Origin: Methylotuvimicrobium buryatense 5G
GTDB lineage: Bacteria > Pseudomonadota > Gammaproteobacteria > Methylococcales > Methylomonadaceae
DNA: 64,000 bases
Assembly (NCBI RefSeq): GCF_000341735.1
Contig: NZ_KB455575.1
Location: 4,720,036 to 4,784,035, forward strand
Reading direction: 5' to 3'
The position numbers and the translations under genes are program-made. The notes under the pieces were generated by a model, which ran no database searches, was not told the DNA's origin, and saw nothing but the letters and a program-made list of their open reading frames with translations. Every line of letters begins with the position of its first letter. The first letter of the stretch is position 1. This document shows, piece by piece, positions 51,751-60,953 of this stretch.

Positions 51751-52407
51751 ATGATGAACGAATTGTCTTTAATTCAGCGTATTATCGTCTGGGTTATTCC
51801 GGTAGTTTTTGCGATTACCGTGCACGAAGCCGCTCATGGCTGGGTTGCCAAAAAATACGGCGACAATACCGCTAAAATGCTCGGTCGATTGACCTTGAAC
51901 CCGTTGAAACATATCGACCCGGTCGGCACGATTCTACTACCCGGTATTTTGTTATTGACCGGAACCGGTTTCATTTTCGGCTGGGCCAGGCCGGTGCCGG
52001 TCGATGCGCGAAATTTTAAGAACCCGCGGCAGGATATGGCCATCGTCGCATTGGCGGGCCCGGTATCGAATTTACTGATGGCTGTGGGGTGGGCGTTGAT
52101 CGCTCGAGTGGGTGTCATGATCAATGTCGAATTCATGACGCTGCCGATGATATATTGGGGCATTGCGGGTATATCGATTAATCTGGTGCTGGCGTTGATT
52201 AATCTGATACCGATACCGCCTCTGGACGGGAGTCGCGTCGTGTCGGGCATTTTGCCGAATCGATGGGCTTGGCAGTACAACAAATTAGAGCGTTACGGTT
52301 TTTTGATATTGTTGCTGATGCTATTCACCGGCACGTTGAATGTCTTACTGGGTTATCCGATGTTTTTGGCGCAAAATATGTTTTTTTCATTAGCCGGCTT
52401 GGGATAA
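51751..52407 (+). CDS. site-2-type membrane protease (M50B)
   Basis: A protein of 218 residues starting at the ATG at 51751, 15 bp after the yciO stop. A longer frame overlaps yciO and is rejected. The catalytic HExxH is HEAAH, in VVFAITVHEAAHGWVAKKYG near 25-29. The second metal motif is in LNLIPIPPLDGSRVVSGILP. Five or six membrane helices are visible. Members are intramembrane proteases for unknown substrates and commonly lie beside scpA in proteobacteria. It is likely co-transcribed with yciO and scpA. Confidence 0.9.
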   Translation: MMNELSLIQRIIVWVIPVVFAITVHEAAHGWVAKKYGDNTAKMLGRLTLNPLKHIDPVGTILLPGILLLTGTGFIFGWARPVPVDARNFKNPRQDMAIVALAGPVSNLLMAVGWALIARVGVMINVEFMTLPMIYWGIAGISINLVLALINLIPIPPLDGSRVVSGILPNRWAWQYNKLERYGFLILLLMLFTGTLNVLLGYPMFLAQNMFFSLAGLG

Positions 52408-52446
52408 GGCTTTTGAGTAGTTTTCGGTTAAGGTAATCCATTGACG

Positions 52447-53262
52447 ATGCAAGTAGCGCAAGCGGATGTTTTGCCCCCGGTTGAGGAAGTCTTGGCTATT
52501 GTTCAGGGCGCGCCGTTCATGGCGTTCCCCGAGGATCTTTACATACCGCCCGATGCCTTGCGCGTCTTTCTCGATACCTTTGAAGGGCCGCTGGATTTGT
52601 TGCTCTATCTGATTCGTAGACAGAATCTCGATATCCTGAATATTCCGATCGCTCAGATTACTCGGCAGTACATCGGTTACATTGATATGATGACCGAGCT
52701 TAGGCTCGAGTTGGCCGCAGAATATCTGGTCATGGCGGCATTGCTGGCCGAGATCAAATCGCGCATGTTGCTGCCTAGGCAGGTCGCCGAAGAAGAGGAT
52801 GACGAAGACCCGAGGGCCTTATTGATTCGCAGATTGCAGGAATATGAGGTCATTAAAAAGGCGGCCGAGGACATCGATGGCATGCCGAGACTGGAGCGTG
52901 ATTTGTTCATTGTCAAGGCCGACGTATCGATGATTGAAATCGAACGCCCCTTGCCGGATATTCAGTTGCGAGAACTGTTATTGGCTTTGCAAGACGTATT
53001 AAAGCGTGCGGACCAATTAAGTCATCATCAGATTGTTAAGGAGCCTTTATCGGTTCGGGAGCGTATGTCGAGCGTTTTGGAGAGACTCAAAGGCGGGGAG
53101 GGGATCGTTTTCAATCGATTGTTTCTAACTCAAGAAGGACGCCATGGTGTCGTTGTGACTTTTTTGGCGATTCTCGAGCTCAGTAAGGAAGGATTGATCG
53201 AAATCATTCAACACGAACCTTTGACCGAAATCGTGGTCAGAGCGGTTGCTGCAAGTGCTTAA
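52447..53262 (+). CDS. scpA: segregation and condensation protein A
   Basis: A protein of 271 residues from the ATG at 52447. A TTG two codons earlier is less likely. The ScpA kleisin pattern is clear: FEGPLDLLLYLIRRQNLDIL, then AAEYLVMAALLAEIKSRMLL, an acidic EEEDDED linker, and a C-terminal winged-helix FNRLFLTQEGRHGVVVTFLA. ScpA bridges the SMC heads together with ScpB. scpB and rluB follow on the same strand, after a 466-bp gap filled with repeats, which is unusual since the genes usually overlap. Confidence 0.93.
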   Translation: MQVAQADVLPPVEEVLAIVQGAPFMAFPEDLYIPPDALRVFLDTFEGPLDLLLYLIRRQNLDILNIPIAQITRQYIGYIDMMTELRLELAAEYLVMAALLAEIKSRMLLPRQVAEEEDDEDPRALLIRRLQEYEVIKKAAEDIDGMPRLERDLFIVKADVSMIEIERPLPDIQLRELLLALQDVLKRADQLSHHQIVKEPLSVRERMSSVLERLKGGEGIVFNRLFLTQEGRHGVVVTFLAILELSKEGLIEIIQHEPLTEIVVRAVAASA

Positions 53263-53488
53263 GTTTTAATAAGATTCTCGCGCAAAGGCGCAGAGGAATT
53301 TTGCTGTTACCCAAGTTCCAGCTTGGGTAACCTGATCAGGAAGCTCTAGCTTCCCGACAAACAAAGAAGATTGAACGAGAAGGTCGGGGTTGATTAAGAA
53401 TGTGCGGAGCTTGTGTCGGTCTCATGAAGCTGGAGCTTCCGGAGTGTCTTTCCCAAGCTGGAGCTTAGGAAAGAGCGAGATATGGGGT
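53263..53488. other. repeat-rich gap between scpA and scpB
   Basis: It contains several short palindromes of an AAGCTnnAGCTT type: CCAAGTTCCAGCTTGG near 53313, GGAAGCTCTAGCTTCC near 53340 and GAAGCTGGAGCTTC near 53427. No gene was found. Confidence 0.5.
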
Positions 53489-53625
53489 GGCCGTTTTTAG
53501 CTTGATGCGTATGGGTTGCAACCCCGTCTTAAATGTTTCGACCCTGCTAAAGCAATCCAAGATATTTGGGGACAAACCGAAACGTTGGGGACGGGGTAAA
53601 TAATTCGTCCCGCAGAAGGGGGTGA
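53489..53625. repeat. family E repeat, long copy
   Basis: It starts GGCCGTTTTTAGCTTGATGC (also at 7173), then GGGTTGCAACCCCGTCTTAA and the AAACGTTGGGGACGGGG to CGTCCCGCAGAAGG end. Similar blocks lie at 58817, 61299 and, inverted, 39535. Confidence 0.6.
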
Positions 53626-53728
53626 ATTACCGAATTCGTAAAACCACCTCTACGCCCTTTCGCATCTGCGCGAGAAAAAATTTAACAATACGTATTGTCT
53701 TAAAAAAAGCAACTTTCTAGCAACTCTC

Positions 53729-54397
53729 GTGGATATCAAACGAATCGTCGAAGCCCTGTTATTCGCATCGGATAAACCGATGACGGTCAAACAACTCCAA
53801 CAAACCTTTCCCGAACTCGAACAGCCAGAACTCGACACGATACAGCAAGCCGTTGACGAGATTGCAGGAGAATACGCACAACGGCCAATTGCATTGAAAA
53901 AAGTAGCCAGCGGTTACCGTTTTCAAGTCAGACCGGAATTGTCATTTTGGGTCGGCCGCTTATTCGAAGAAAAACCGCCTAAATATTCCAGAGCCTTGTT
54001 GGAGACGCTGGCGATCATTGCTTACCGTCAACCGGTTACGAGAGGCGATATCGAAGATATTCGCGGCGTTGCGGTTAGCTCGAATATCATTCGTACGCTT
54101 CTCGAACGCGAATGGATTAGGGTCGTTGCGCATAAAGAAGTGCCGGGACGTCCCGCGCTATACGGTACGACCAAACAATTTTTGGACTATTTCGATTTAT
54201 CTTCCTTGCATGAGCTTCCGACATTGCAGGAAATCAAAGAATTGGATTTATCGGTAGCCAGTAATCAGCAACTAATGCAGGAACAGAGTGAGCAGCAAGA
54301 AACCAACCGATCAGAAGTCACCGAACAAGGACAGGAAGCCGAACTCAAAGCAGAAGTCGAGTCCTCCGTCCACGATACGAAAGAGGTCGTTCAATGA
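53729..54397 (+). CDS. scpB: segregation and condensation protein B
   Basis: A protein of 222 residues with a GTG start (MDIKRIVEALLFASDKPMTV is the family N-terminus). Two winged-helix domains are visible: KQLQQTFPELEQPELDTIQQ, then ALLETLAIIAYRQPVTRGDI and EVPGRPALYGTTKQFLDYFD. An acidic, Gln/Glu-rich C-terminal tail of about 45 residues follows. ScpB dimers bind ScpA in the SMC complex. rluB begins 19 bp after the stop. The initiating codon is the only in-frame start that keeps the conserved N-terminus. Confidence 0.93.
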   Translation: MDIKRIVEALLFASDKPMTVKQLQQTFPELEQPELDTIQQAVDEIAGEYAQRPIALKKVASGYRFQVRPELSFWVGRLFEEKPPKYSRALLETLAIIAYRQPVTRGDIEDIRGVAVSSNIIRTLLEREWIRVVAHKEVPGRPALYGTTKQFLDYFDLSSLHELPTLQEIKELDLSVASNQQLMQEQSEQQETNRSEVTEQGQEAELKAEVESSVHDTKEVVQ

Positions 54398-54416
54398 AGC
54401 AGGGGGCCCCGTCGCA

Positions 54417-55256
54417 ATGAAAAAAACATTGACCAAGCCTCAGGATGAAACCGGCGAACGTATACAAAAAATACTGGCGCGCGGCGGTATGGGTTCGAGG
54501 CGCGAAGTCGAGCGCTGGATAGAAGAAGGGCGTGTCAGGCTTAACGGCGTGCAGGCAAAACTCGGTGATAGAATCCAAAACGGCGACCATCTACAGCTTA
54601 ATGGCCGAGTCGTCCATTGGGAAAAATTTGCGCACCAAACTACCCGGGTATTGATTTATCACAAACCGGTCGGAGAGGTCGTGACAAGGCAAGACCCGGA
54701 AGGCCGGCCGGTCGTTTTCACGCAATTGCCTAAGTTACAAGTAGGCCGCTGGATTTCGGTCGGGCGTCTCGATATCAATACTTCAGGTTTGCTGTTGTTG
54801 ACCAATAACGGCGAATTGGCTAATCGATTGATGCATCCATCGATGCAAGTCGACCGAGAATATGCTGTGCGGATTTTAGGCGAGGTTTCCGATGAGGTAC
54901 TCGAACGATTAAAACAAGGCGTTGAACTTGACGATGGGCCGGCAAAATTCGACGATATTCAATTTCACGGCGGTGAAGGTGCCAATAAATGGTATCACGT
55001 CGTCGTTAGCGAAGGGCGCAATCGTTTGGTTCGGCGGTTATGGGAATCTCAAGGGGTAACCGTCAGTCGCTTGATGCGCGTGCGCTATGGCTTGCTGACG
55101 ATGCCGGAAGGATTAAAATCTCATGCTTTCCACGAACTGGAATCGAAAGCATTGGATGTGTTGCTCGAATCGGTTGGCTTGCCTAAGGAAAAACCATTGG
55201 CACCCGGTAAACAGGGTGTCAAGAAGCACGGATTCTATAAAAAAACCAAGGAGTGA
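54417..55256 (+). CDS. rluB: 23S rRNA pseudouridine synthase RluB
   Basis: A protein of 279 residues from the ATG at 54417, preceded by AGGGGG. A longer frame overlapping scpB is not used. An N-terminal S4 RNA-binding domain covers about 12-60 (ERIQKILARGGMGSRREVER). The catalytic core has GRLDINTSGLLLLTNNG with the active Asp, and ends in EGRNRLVRRLWESQGVTVSR. RluB isomerises uridine 2605 of 23S rRNA (E. coli numbering). The scpA-scpB-rluB order is common in gammaproteobacteria. Confidence 0.94.
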   Translation: MKKTLTKPQDETGERIQKILARGGMGSRREVERWIEEGRVRLNGVQAKLGDRIQNGDHLQLNGRVVHWEKFAHQTTRVLIYHKPVGEVVTRQDPEGRPVVFTQLPKLQVGRWISVGRLDINTSGLLLLTNNGELANRLMHPSMQVDREYAVRILGEVSDEVLERLKQGVELDDGPAKFDDIQFHGGEGANKWYHVVVSEGRNRLVRRLWESQGVTVSRLMRVRYGLLTMPEGLKSHAFHELESKALDVLLESVGLPKEKPLAPGKQGVKKHGFYKKTKE

Positions 55257-55647
55257 GTTTTTAATTGGTAAGCAGTGAGCAGTGAGAGGTAAGCAGGGAA
55301 TGGTGGCGTTTGCTTCAATTTGTGGTTGAATTTCGCGCATACCCAAGCTCTTTGCTTGGGTATGCGGTACGAGAAGCTCCAGCTTCTCGAAACTGGTGAG
55401 CAAGAGCTTGCGTGAAGGGTTTCTAAAACCGGAGATTGGGAAGTTGTGTAGGGGATTCGAATACTTACCTTTGGGATGTTTTTAGGCACGCGAAGTATAT
55501 ATATCAAGCTATTCTTTAGTCGCTTGGCTTATCCTAATGATTTATGTTTTTAGGAAAGAGTAGGCATTTTTTGATAAGCTAAAAACGACCTAATAGCGCG
55601 TTCCGCTTCTTTATGGTGATTTAACTTTATGATTATGAATAAAAATT
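55257..55647. other. intergenic with palindromes
   Basis: A perfect GAGAAGCTCCAGCTTCTC palindrome lies near 55370. One lone end similar to the inverted-repeat element at 30383 (CGCGAAGTATATATATC) lies near 55490. The minus-strand frames 55113-55507 are not gene-like. Confidence 0.4.
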
Positions 55648-56208
55648 ATGATGAAACGAGATGTTAGCATAAGCCTTTTCATTGTGTTGGTCATGTTAAG
55701 TCCTTTCAGTCGAGCCAGCGCTTATTTAGAAGATCAAAAAATTATCGCAGGATGGGTGGAAGACATTATTCTATCTCCGGCACAAATACGTTTTCGGGCA
55801 AAATTGGATACCGGCGCTAAAACTTCTTCGATCCATGCAAAAAATGTTGAGGAGTTTGAGCGGGACGGGCAAAGTTGGGTACGTTTTACCTTACCGAAAG
55901 GCCTCGAAAAAAAATCTCAAGCTAGGACGGTGGAGTTGCCGGTTGCTCGCGAAACGTTGATCAAAAGACACAAACTGGATTCGGCAAGGCGCTATGTTGT
56001 AGAGTTGGGATTTTGCATGAATTCCAATTATTACGAGACGGAGTTCACGTTGGCCGACCGAGACAACTATATTTATCCGGTTCTGTTAGGTCGTCGATTT
56101 CTGGAAAACAAGGTCATTGTCGATCCAGGCGTGACCCATAAACATTCGAAAAAATTAAAAAATATCATTTGCTACCCTGGTTTTCCGGAGCCGGTTTTGG
56201 AAGAATAA
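55648..56208 (+). CDS. RimB-like retropepsin-type aspartic protease (putative ATP-dependent zinc protease family)
   Basis: A protein of 186 residues. A signal peptide (ISLFIVLVMLSPFSRASA) precedes the domain with the retropepsin-like active-site pattern AKLDTGAKTSSIHA (Asp-Thr-Gly at about 56-58). The C-terminal YPVLLGRRFLENKVIVDPGV matches the family as well. The old family name mentions zinc, but the DTG motif and fold predict an aspartic protease. It is the first gene of a three-gene set with a 7TM transglutaminase-like protein and a RimK-like ligase. I infer trimming of a peptide or amino-acid polymer in the periplasm. Confidence 0.88.
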   Translation: MMKRDVSISLFIVLVMLSPFSRASAYLEDQKIIAGWVEDIILSPAQIRFRAKLDTGAKTSSIHAKNVEEFERDGQSWVRFTLPKGLEKKSQARTVELPVARETLIKRHKLDSARRYVVELGFCMNSNYYETEFTLADRDNYIYPVLLGRRFLENKVIVDPGVTHKHSKKLKNIICYPGFPEPVLEE

Positions 56209-56272
56209 TTCGGCATTATTCCTTTCGGATCTTAAACCCCCATAACAACAATTATTTAATACGGCAATCGTT

Positions 56273-57793
56273 TTGAAAAACCTTCATGTCAATGTTTTGG
56301 CGTTTATCCTGGTCGGATTGAGCGTCGCTGTTTCATATTACAAAGTTACTGAACTTAATCTACCCTTGCTACCGGTCGAGGATGAGATTATTTGGGCTGT
56401 GGAAGCCAAGGTTAGCTATAAACCTTCTTCCGGCCCTTCCAAAGTCGATTTGATGTTGCCGAAACAAATTCCCGGATATATGTTTTTGGATGAAAACTTT
56501 GTTTCCGGTCGATATGGCCTAACTCTTGAAAGCGTCAATCAAAATCGAATCGCTCAATGGGCGGTTCGGCGCCCTGCTGGTGAACAGACGCTGTATTATC
56601 GGATGCAGATTGTTCCGGGGGATAAAGAAACCTTTATCGATAAAAAAGTTCCTTATCCTGAAGAACCCGAGTATCCGGAGATCATGCAGACGGCCGTTTC
56701 GGCATTGCTGGACGATGTCAGAAGCAAATCGGCGGATATTAAATCCTTCACGCAAGAGTTATTGAGAAGGTTGAATGCGCCAAATCCCGACGACAATGTA
56801 AAAATCATTAAAAAAGACGCGACCAGCTCTGAAGCGTGGATGAAGCGAGTTATCGATATTTTGCATGGCGCTAGGATTCCGACTCGTCAAGTCAACATTC
56901 TGATGCTCAAGGATGGGGCTAGGCATAGTAAGTTAGTGCCTTGGCTTCAGGTGCACAACGGTGAGCAATGGTTAACTTTTGACCCTCATTCGGGGATATC
57001 GGGTTTTCCTGAGAATTCAATCATTTGGTATTACGGAAGCTCGCCTTTACTGACAGTGACGGGAGGGAAATCGGAGAAAATCGACTTTTCGGTCTATAAG
57101 CAATCGCTCGGTTTGGCGGCGGTAACCCAGAAGCGAATCGGTAAAATCGATTCGCCGATTATGGAATTCTCGCTATTCCATTTGCCGATTCAAACACAAA
57201 ATGTTTACCGGATTTTATTGATGATGCCGATTGGTGCCTTGCTGATCGTTGTTCTGAGAAATGTCGTTGGCTTTAAAACATTCGGTACGTTCATGCCGAT
57301 TTTGATCGGGATGGCGTTTCGAGAGACCGGTTTGTCTTGGGGGCTTTTTTTATTTGGTTTGCTCATCGCATTCGGTTTAATGCTGCGTTTTTATCTGGAA
57401 TATTTACGTTTGCTGCTGGTACCAAGACTCGCGAGTGTGCTGATCATCGTTGTGATATTGATGACGTTGCTAAGCTTGATGAGCCATAAAATGGGTATCG
57501 ATCGCGGCTTGTCCGTGGCCTTGTTCCCAATGGTTATTATTTCGATGACGATTGAACGAATGTCCTTGGTTTGGGAAGAGCACGGGCCTTCAGAGGCGCT
57601 ACAGCAATGCATCGGCAGCTTATTCATTGCGTCAATAGGATATTTGCTAATGTCGCATCCCGTGCTCGAGCATCTTATTTTTGTATTTCCCGAATTATTA
57701 TTGACATTTTTGGCGTTCACCTTACTGTTAGGTCGCTATACCGGCTATCGCTTAACTGAACTATGGCGGTTTCGTTCCGTCATAAAAGGGTAG
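56273..57793 (+). CDS. 7TM protein with inactive transglutaminase-like periplasmic domain
   Basis: A protein of 506 residues with a TTG start (MKNLHVNVLAFILVGLSVAV). There is one N-terminal helix. A periplasmic region of about 280 residues follows, including a transglutaminase-like part (DATSSEAWMKRVIDILHGAR, WLQVHNGEQWLTFDPHSG) that lacks the catalytic Cys at the expected place. About seven membrane helices complete the protein, with VGFKTFGTFMPILIGMAFRE. It fits the UUP1/7TM transglutaminase family, always linked to RimK-like ligases. It ends 4 bp before the ligase gene. It could receive the ligase product or present it to the protease. Confidence 0.9.
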   Translation: MKNLHVNVLAFILVGLSVAVSYYKVTELNLPLLPVEDEIIWAVEAKVSYKPSSGPSKVDLMLPKQIPGYMFLDENFVSGRYGLTLESVNQNRIAQWAVRRPAGEQTLYYRMQIVPGDKETFIDKKVPYPEEPEYPEIMQTAVSALLDDVRSKSADIKSFTQELLRRLNAPNPDDNVKIIKKDATSSEAWMKRVIDILHGARIPTRQVNILMLKDGARHSKLVPWLQVHNGEQWLTFDPHSGISGFPENSIIWYYGSSPLLTVTGGKSEKIDFSVYKQSLGLAAVTQKRIGKIDSPIMEFSLFHLPIQTQNVYRILLMMPIGALLIVVLRNVVGFKTFGTFMPILIGMAFRETGLSWGLFLFGLLIAFGLMLRFYLEYLRLLLVPRLASVLIIVVILMTLLSLMSHKMGIDRGLSVALFPMVIISMTIERMSLVWEEHGPSEALQQCIGSLFIASIGYLLMSHPVLEHLIFVFPELLLTFLAFTLLLGRYTGYRLTELWRFRSVIKG

Positions 57794-57797
57794 TCGC

Positions 57798-58757
57798 ATG
57801 TCTTGGAAAAACTATTTGCGCCCCTCGAAGCGTTTGCGAGAAGCTGGCTTGTTGGGGATGAATCAGCGTAATGGCGACTATATACTGCGTTACAATCCGC
57901 GAAAATACTATCCGCTGGTCGACGACAAGCTGCGAACCAAAAAGCTCGCGCAAGCTTCAGGTATTGCCGTTCCCGAACTCTATGCTGTGGTCGATGCGGA
58001 ATATCAAATCGCCGATTTACCCGAAAAGCTCAAGCCATACGACGAGTTTGCAATCAAGCCTGCACATGGCAGCGGAGGCGAAGGGATTATCGTTGTCAAT
58101 GGCCGCAGCAAGAATTGTTATCGCAAACTGAACGGCACCTTGTTGACCGAAGAGGAAATCGGCCATCACATCTCCAATATACTGAGCGGTATGTACAGTT
58201 TGGGCGGCCAGCCGGATGTCGCTTTGATCGAATATCGGGTGGATTTTGACCCGGTTTTCGATCGAGTGAGTTATCAAGGCGTTCCCGATATCAGGACGAT
58301 TATTTTTATGGGAGTTCCGGTGATGTCAATGTTGCGTTTGCCGACTCGGCTTTCCGACGGTAAGGCCAATCTGCATCAAGGCGCGATTGGTGTGGGTATC
58401 GATATCGAACAAGGCGTCACCACGACTGGCGTATGGCAAAACGATATGATTGATGCGCATCCTGATTCAGGAAATACGATTACAGGATTAAGCTTGCCGA
58501 ATTGGGAGGACATCCTGCTGTTGTCGGCGGGTTGCAAGGAGTTGGTTTCGCTCGGTTATATCGGCGTCGATATCGTATTGGATTCGAAACTTGGTCCGCT
58601 GATGTTGGAAATCAATGCTCGCCCCGGTTTAAGCATTCAATTAGCCAACAAAAAAGGGCTATTACCCCGATTGGAAGCCGTCGAGAAGCTCAAAAAAATT
58701 CCTGAAACGGCTGCGGAACGCGTAGAACTCGCCAAAAAACTTTACCGGACACAATAA
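57798..58757 (+). CDS. RimK-like ATP-grasp alpha-L-glutamate ligase family protein
   Basis: A protein of 319 residues. ATP-grasp pattern: LVDDKLRTKKLAQASGIAVP at about 40-60, FAIKPAHGSGGEGIIVVNGR with the ATP Lys and Gly loop, PDIRTIIFMGVPVMSMLRLP, and metal-binding VLDSKLGPLMLEINARPGLS. The family ligates an amino acid, often glutamate, to a carboxylate acceptor. It is the third gene of the RimB/7TM set, 4 bp after the preceding stop. The acceptor is not known. It is distinct from ribosomal S6-modifying RimK. Confidence 0.9.
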   Translation: MSWKNYLRPSKRLREAGLLGMNQRNGDYILRYNPRKYYPLVDDKLRTKKLAQASGIAVPELYAVVDAEYQIADLPEKLKPYDEFAIKPAHGSGGEGIIVVNGRSKNCYRKLNGTLLTEEEIGHHISNILSGMYSLGGQPDVALIEYRVDFDPVFDRVSYQGVPDIRTIIFMGVPVMSMLRLPTRLSDGKANLHQGAIGVGIDIEQGVTTTGVWQNDMIDAHPDSGNTITGLSLPNWEDILLLSAGCKELVSLGYIGVDIVLDSKLGPLMLEINARPGLSIQLANKKGLLPRLEAVEKLKKIPETAAERVELAKKLYRTQ

Positions 58758-58816
58758 GTCCGGCATGTGTCCCGCGCGGATCAAAATTCGGCACTCCTTG
58801 GCAGGACGGGGGGTGC
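58758..58816. repeat. family B fragment B14
   Basis: GCGGATCAAAATTCGGCACT follows the ligase gene and is the inner part of a B arm (CCCGTCGTAGATCAAAATTC in full copies). The TATACC end is decayed. Confidence 0.4.
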
Positions 58817-58892
58817 AAGCCCGTCCTAAGCGTTTCGATCGTGGCCGAAGCAAATCAAAACGTTCGGGGCGGGTTGAATAACCCGCCCCGCG
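58817..58892. repeat. family E repeat
   Basis: It contains GGTGCAAGCCCGTCCTAAGC and CAAAACGTTCGGGGCGGG, and ends in a CGGGTTGAATAACCCG hairpin. It shares structure with 53489-53625 and 61299. Confidence 0.6.
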
Positions 58893-59083
58893 CACCATTT
58901 CGCAAGTCATCCGTAGTTACTCAGCCTAAACTAAAAAAGGCACGCGAGGCTTACTCTGCGAGACTGTCGATCACCGCGAGGCTAAAGCTTTGCACCGTAA
59001 TGTGATGATTCGATTTCATTGCTTGTCTGATGAAACCGTGTCTGCTACTGTCCGGTTTTATCGGTCGGGTTGGGAGAAAAAGC

Positions 59084-60466
59084 ATGTCAAGTAGAGTCGA
59101 TTTTACGATGGGATTTAATACCCGGGGCTTAGCATCTAAAAAAGCACACGCTAACGGTTATCGAATTTATGTGTTGGGTGATTTTTCCGGACGGCGTGAT
59201 GCAGAGTGGAGTCAACGCAACATTAAAAGAATCGACAGCGATACTTTTGAGCAGGTAATGACTCAAATCAGGCCGACGCTCGATCTTGACTCGGGTGTGA
59301 CATTGCATTTTGAATCGATCGAAGACTTTCATCCGGATGCCTGGTTTAACAAAATCCGGATTTTGGCTGACTTGCTCGAATTAAAAAAAGCGTTGAGTAA
59401 CCCGAAAACGGCGGCGCAGGCTGCGGCGAAAATTCAATCGTTCAATCAAACCGACCCTAATCAAAACATTTCGCCCCAAACGCAGCAAGTCGATGTCGAG
59501 ACCGAAGCGGATACCTTGCAACGTTTGTTGGGCAAAGCGCCGGAGCCCAAGACCGATAAAGCCGACACGGTGGAAAGGTTGATCGAACGGGTCGTGTCGC
59601 CTTATATAACCAAGGATGTTAGTTCGCAGTATCAGGCTTTGATTGATGTGATCGAAAAGACGGTCAGCCAATTTTTGCGAACCCTACTGCAACGACAGGA
59701 TTTTAAAAGCCTCGAGTCCCTTTGGCGAGCCACCGAAGCGCTAGTCAATGAAGAGTACGCGGACGAGCAGTGCTTCTTTTTAGTCGATATCAGCCAAGCC
59801 GAATTAATGGCCGCTGTCAATGAAGGGGGCAGCGAGTTTAAACAGCGTTTATTGGCGCATGTTCAATTGGACGACGAAGGGCGGGATGTATTGTTGGTCG
59901 GCGATTTTAGCTTTGCCGGCAGTGCTGAAGATGCTGAATTGCTTAAGTTTTTGAGTGCTACGGCAAAAGCTTGCGGCGGCTGTTTTCTTGGTGCTGCGGG
60001 TCAGTCATTGATCGATAGCGCGATCTTAGGGGAGTCTAAAAAAGACGGCGATTGGACTCGATACCTTAGCGAGATTAATGCCGATAGCGTGGTGCTGGCA
60101 TATCCTCGCTACTTATTGAGATTACCCTACGGATTCAAGCGTGACCCGATTGAAACATTGGCTTTTGAGGAATGTTCGGAGGTCCCCGCCCAGAGTGAGC
60201 TACTTTGGGGAAATCCGGCCCTGTTATGCGCTCGGGCGCTGATAAGAATGACTCAAGAAGACAGTGCGGACGATGCAGTATTGATGAGCGATGTGCCGGT
60301 ATTTAGTTATACCTTGGATGATGAGCCCGTTTTGCAGCCCGGCACCGAAACATTATTGATCGAGGCTCAAGTCAATGCTTTGTTATCGAAAGGCATCACG
60401 ACCTTGATTGGGTTTCGTCAGCGTCAAGGCGTTCAGTTTCCGATAATTACGACGTTGGCGGATCGT
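59084..60466 (+). CDS. orphan TssB-TssC fusion, type VI secretion sheath-like protein
   Basis: A protein of about 461 residues from the ATG at 59084, after GGGAGAAA. A longer frame to 59030 is less likely. The N-terminal 120 residues resemble the small sheath protein TssB (YRIYVLGDFSGRRDAEWSQR, TLHFESIEDFHPDAWFNKI). A linker rich in Gln/Ala/Thr follows, then a region matching the large sheath protein TssC (QFLRTLLQRQDFKSLESLWR, CFFLVDISQAEL, YPRYLLRLPYGFKRDP, LLWGNPALLCARALIRMTQ). The reading frame closes at 60469. In ordinary systems the two are separate genes next to tssA, K, V, H and I. None of these is here, so assembly partners are unknown. Confidence 0.8.
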
Positions 60467-60507
60467 TGAGTTAAATCGGTCAAGCCCCCGCTTTGCGCTC
60501 ATCGTTA

Positions 60508-60716
60508 TATACCCGTCGTAGATCAAAATTCGGCACCTGGGTGTCCGCTAAAGGACGCCGTGAATACGTCCATGTAGTCTCTGTGCCAGCTCCATGCTGG
60601 CAAAGCCTTTATGAGCGCCATGGATGGCGTGAATGTCGATTTTGCAGGAGCGAAAATCGACCGGACACCCCGGCGCCTCCTCGGGCACTGCCGAAATTTC
60701 AAGTGCGAAAGGTATA
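60508..60716. repeat. family B full copy B11 with internal insert
   Basis: A 209-bp element from TATACCCGTCGTAGATCAAA to AAGTGCGAAAGGTATA. It includes the GCCATGGATGGCGTGAATGT and GATTTTGCAGGAGCGAAAAT module also seen in family A, in the same relative order. Confidence 0.88.
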
Positions 60717-60773
60717 ACAACGAGCGAAGAACCTTGGGAAACAGAATAAATTGACGGATTTTCCAGAATTAAA

Positions 60774-60801
60774 TTGACAATGCTAATAATCGGCCTACAA
60801 T
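60774..60801 (+). promoter_or_regulatory. sigma70 promoter of the cold-shock gene
   Basis: A perfect TTGACA (60774-60779) and TACAAT (60796-60801) are separated by 16 bp. Transcription would start near 60808, giving a 5' leader of about 145 nt before the ATG, as is usual for cold-inducible csp mRNAs. Confidence 0.8.
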
Positions 60802-60953
60802 GAGTTCCAGCTAGAAAACTAGATTTACCTTTGTTTACCATTTCGATGTCTCTTCAGTAGTTATTCGTCCTGTTTTTCATATAGTAATTCCATCGTTATC
60901 AGCTTTACCCGCCTTTCTTAAGGCTTTTAATTTAAAATTTTATAGGACTTACT

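Noticed and set aside
60508..60841. Frames of 65-97 codons around repeat B11
   Set aside because: They are translations of the repeat and of the cold-shock promoter region.
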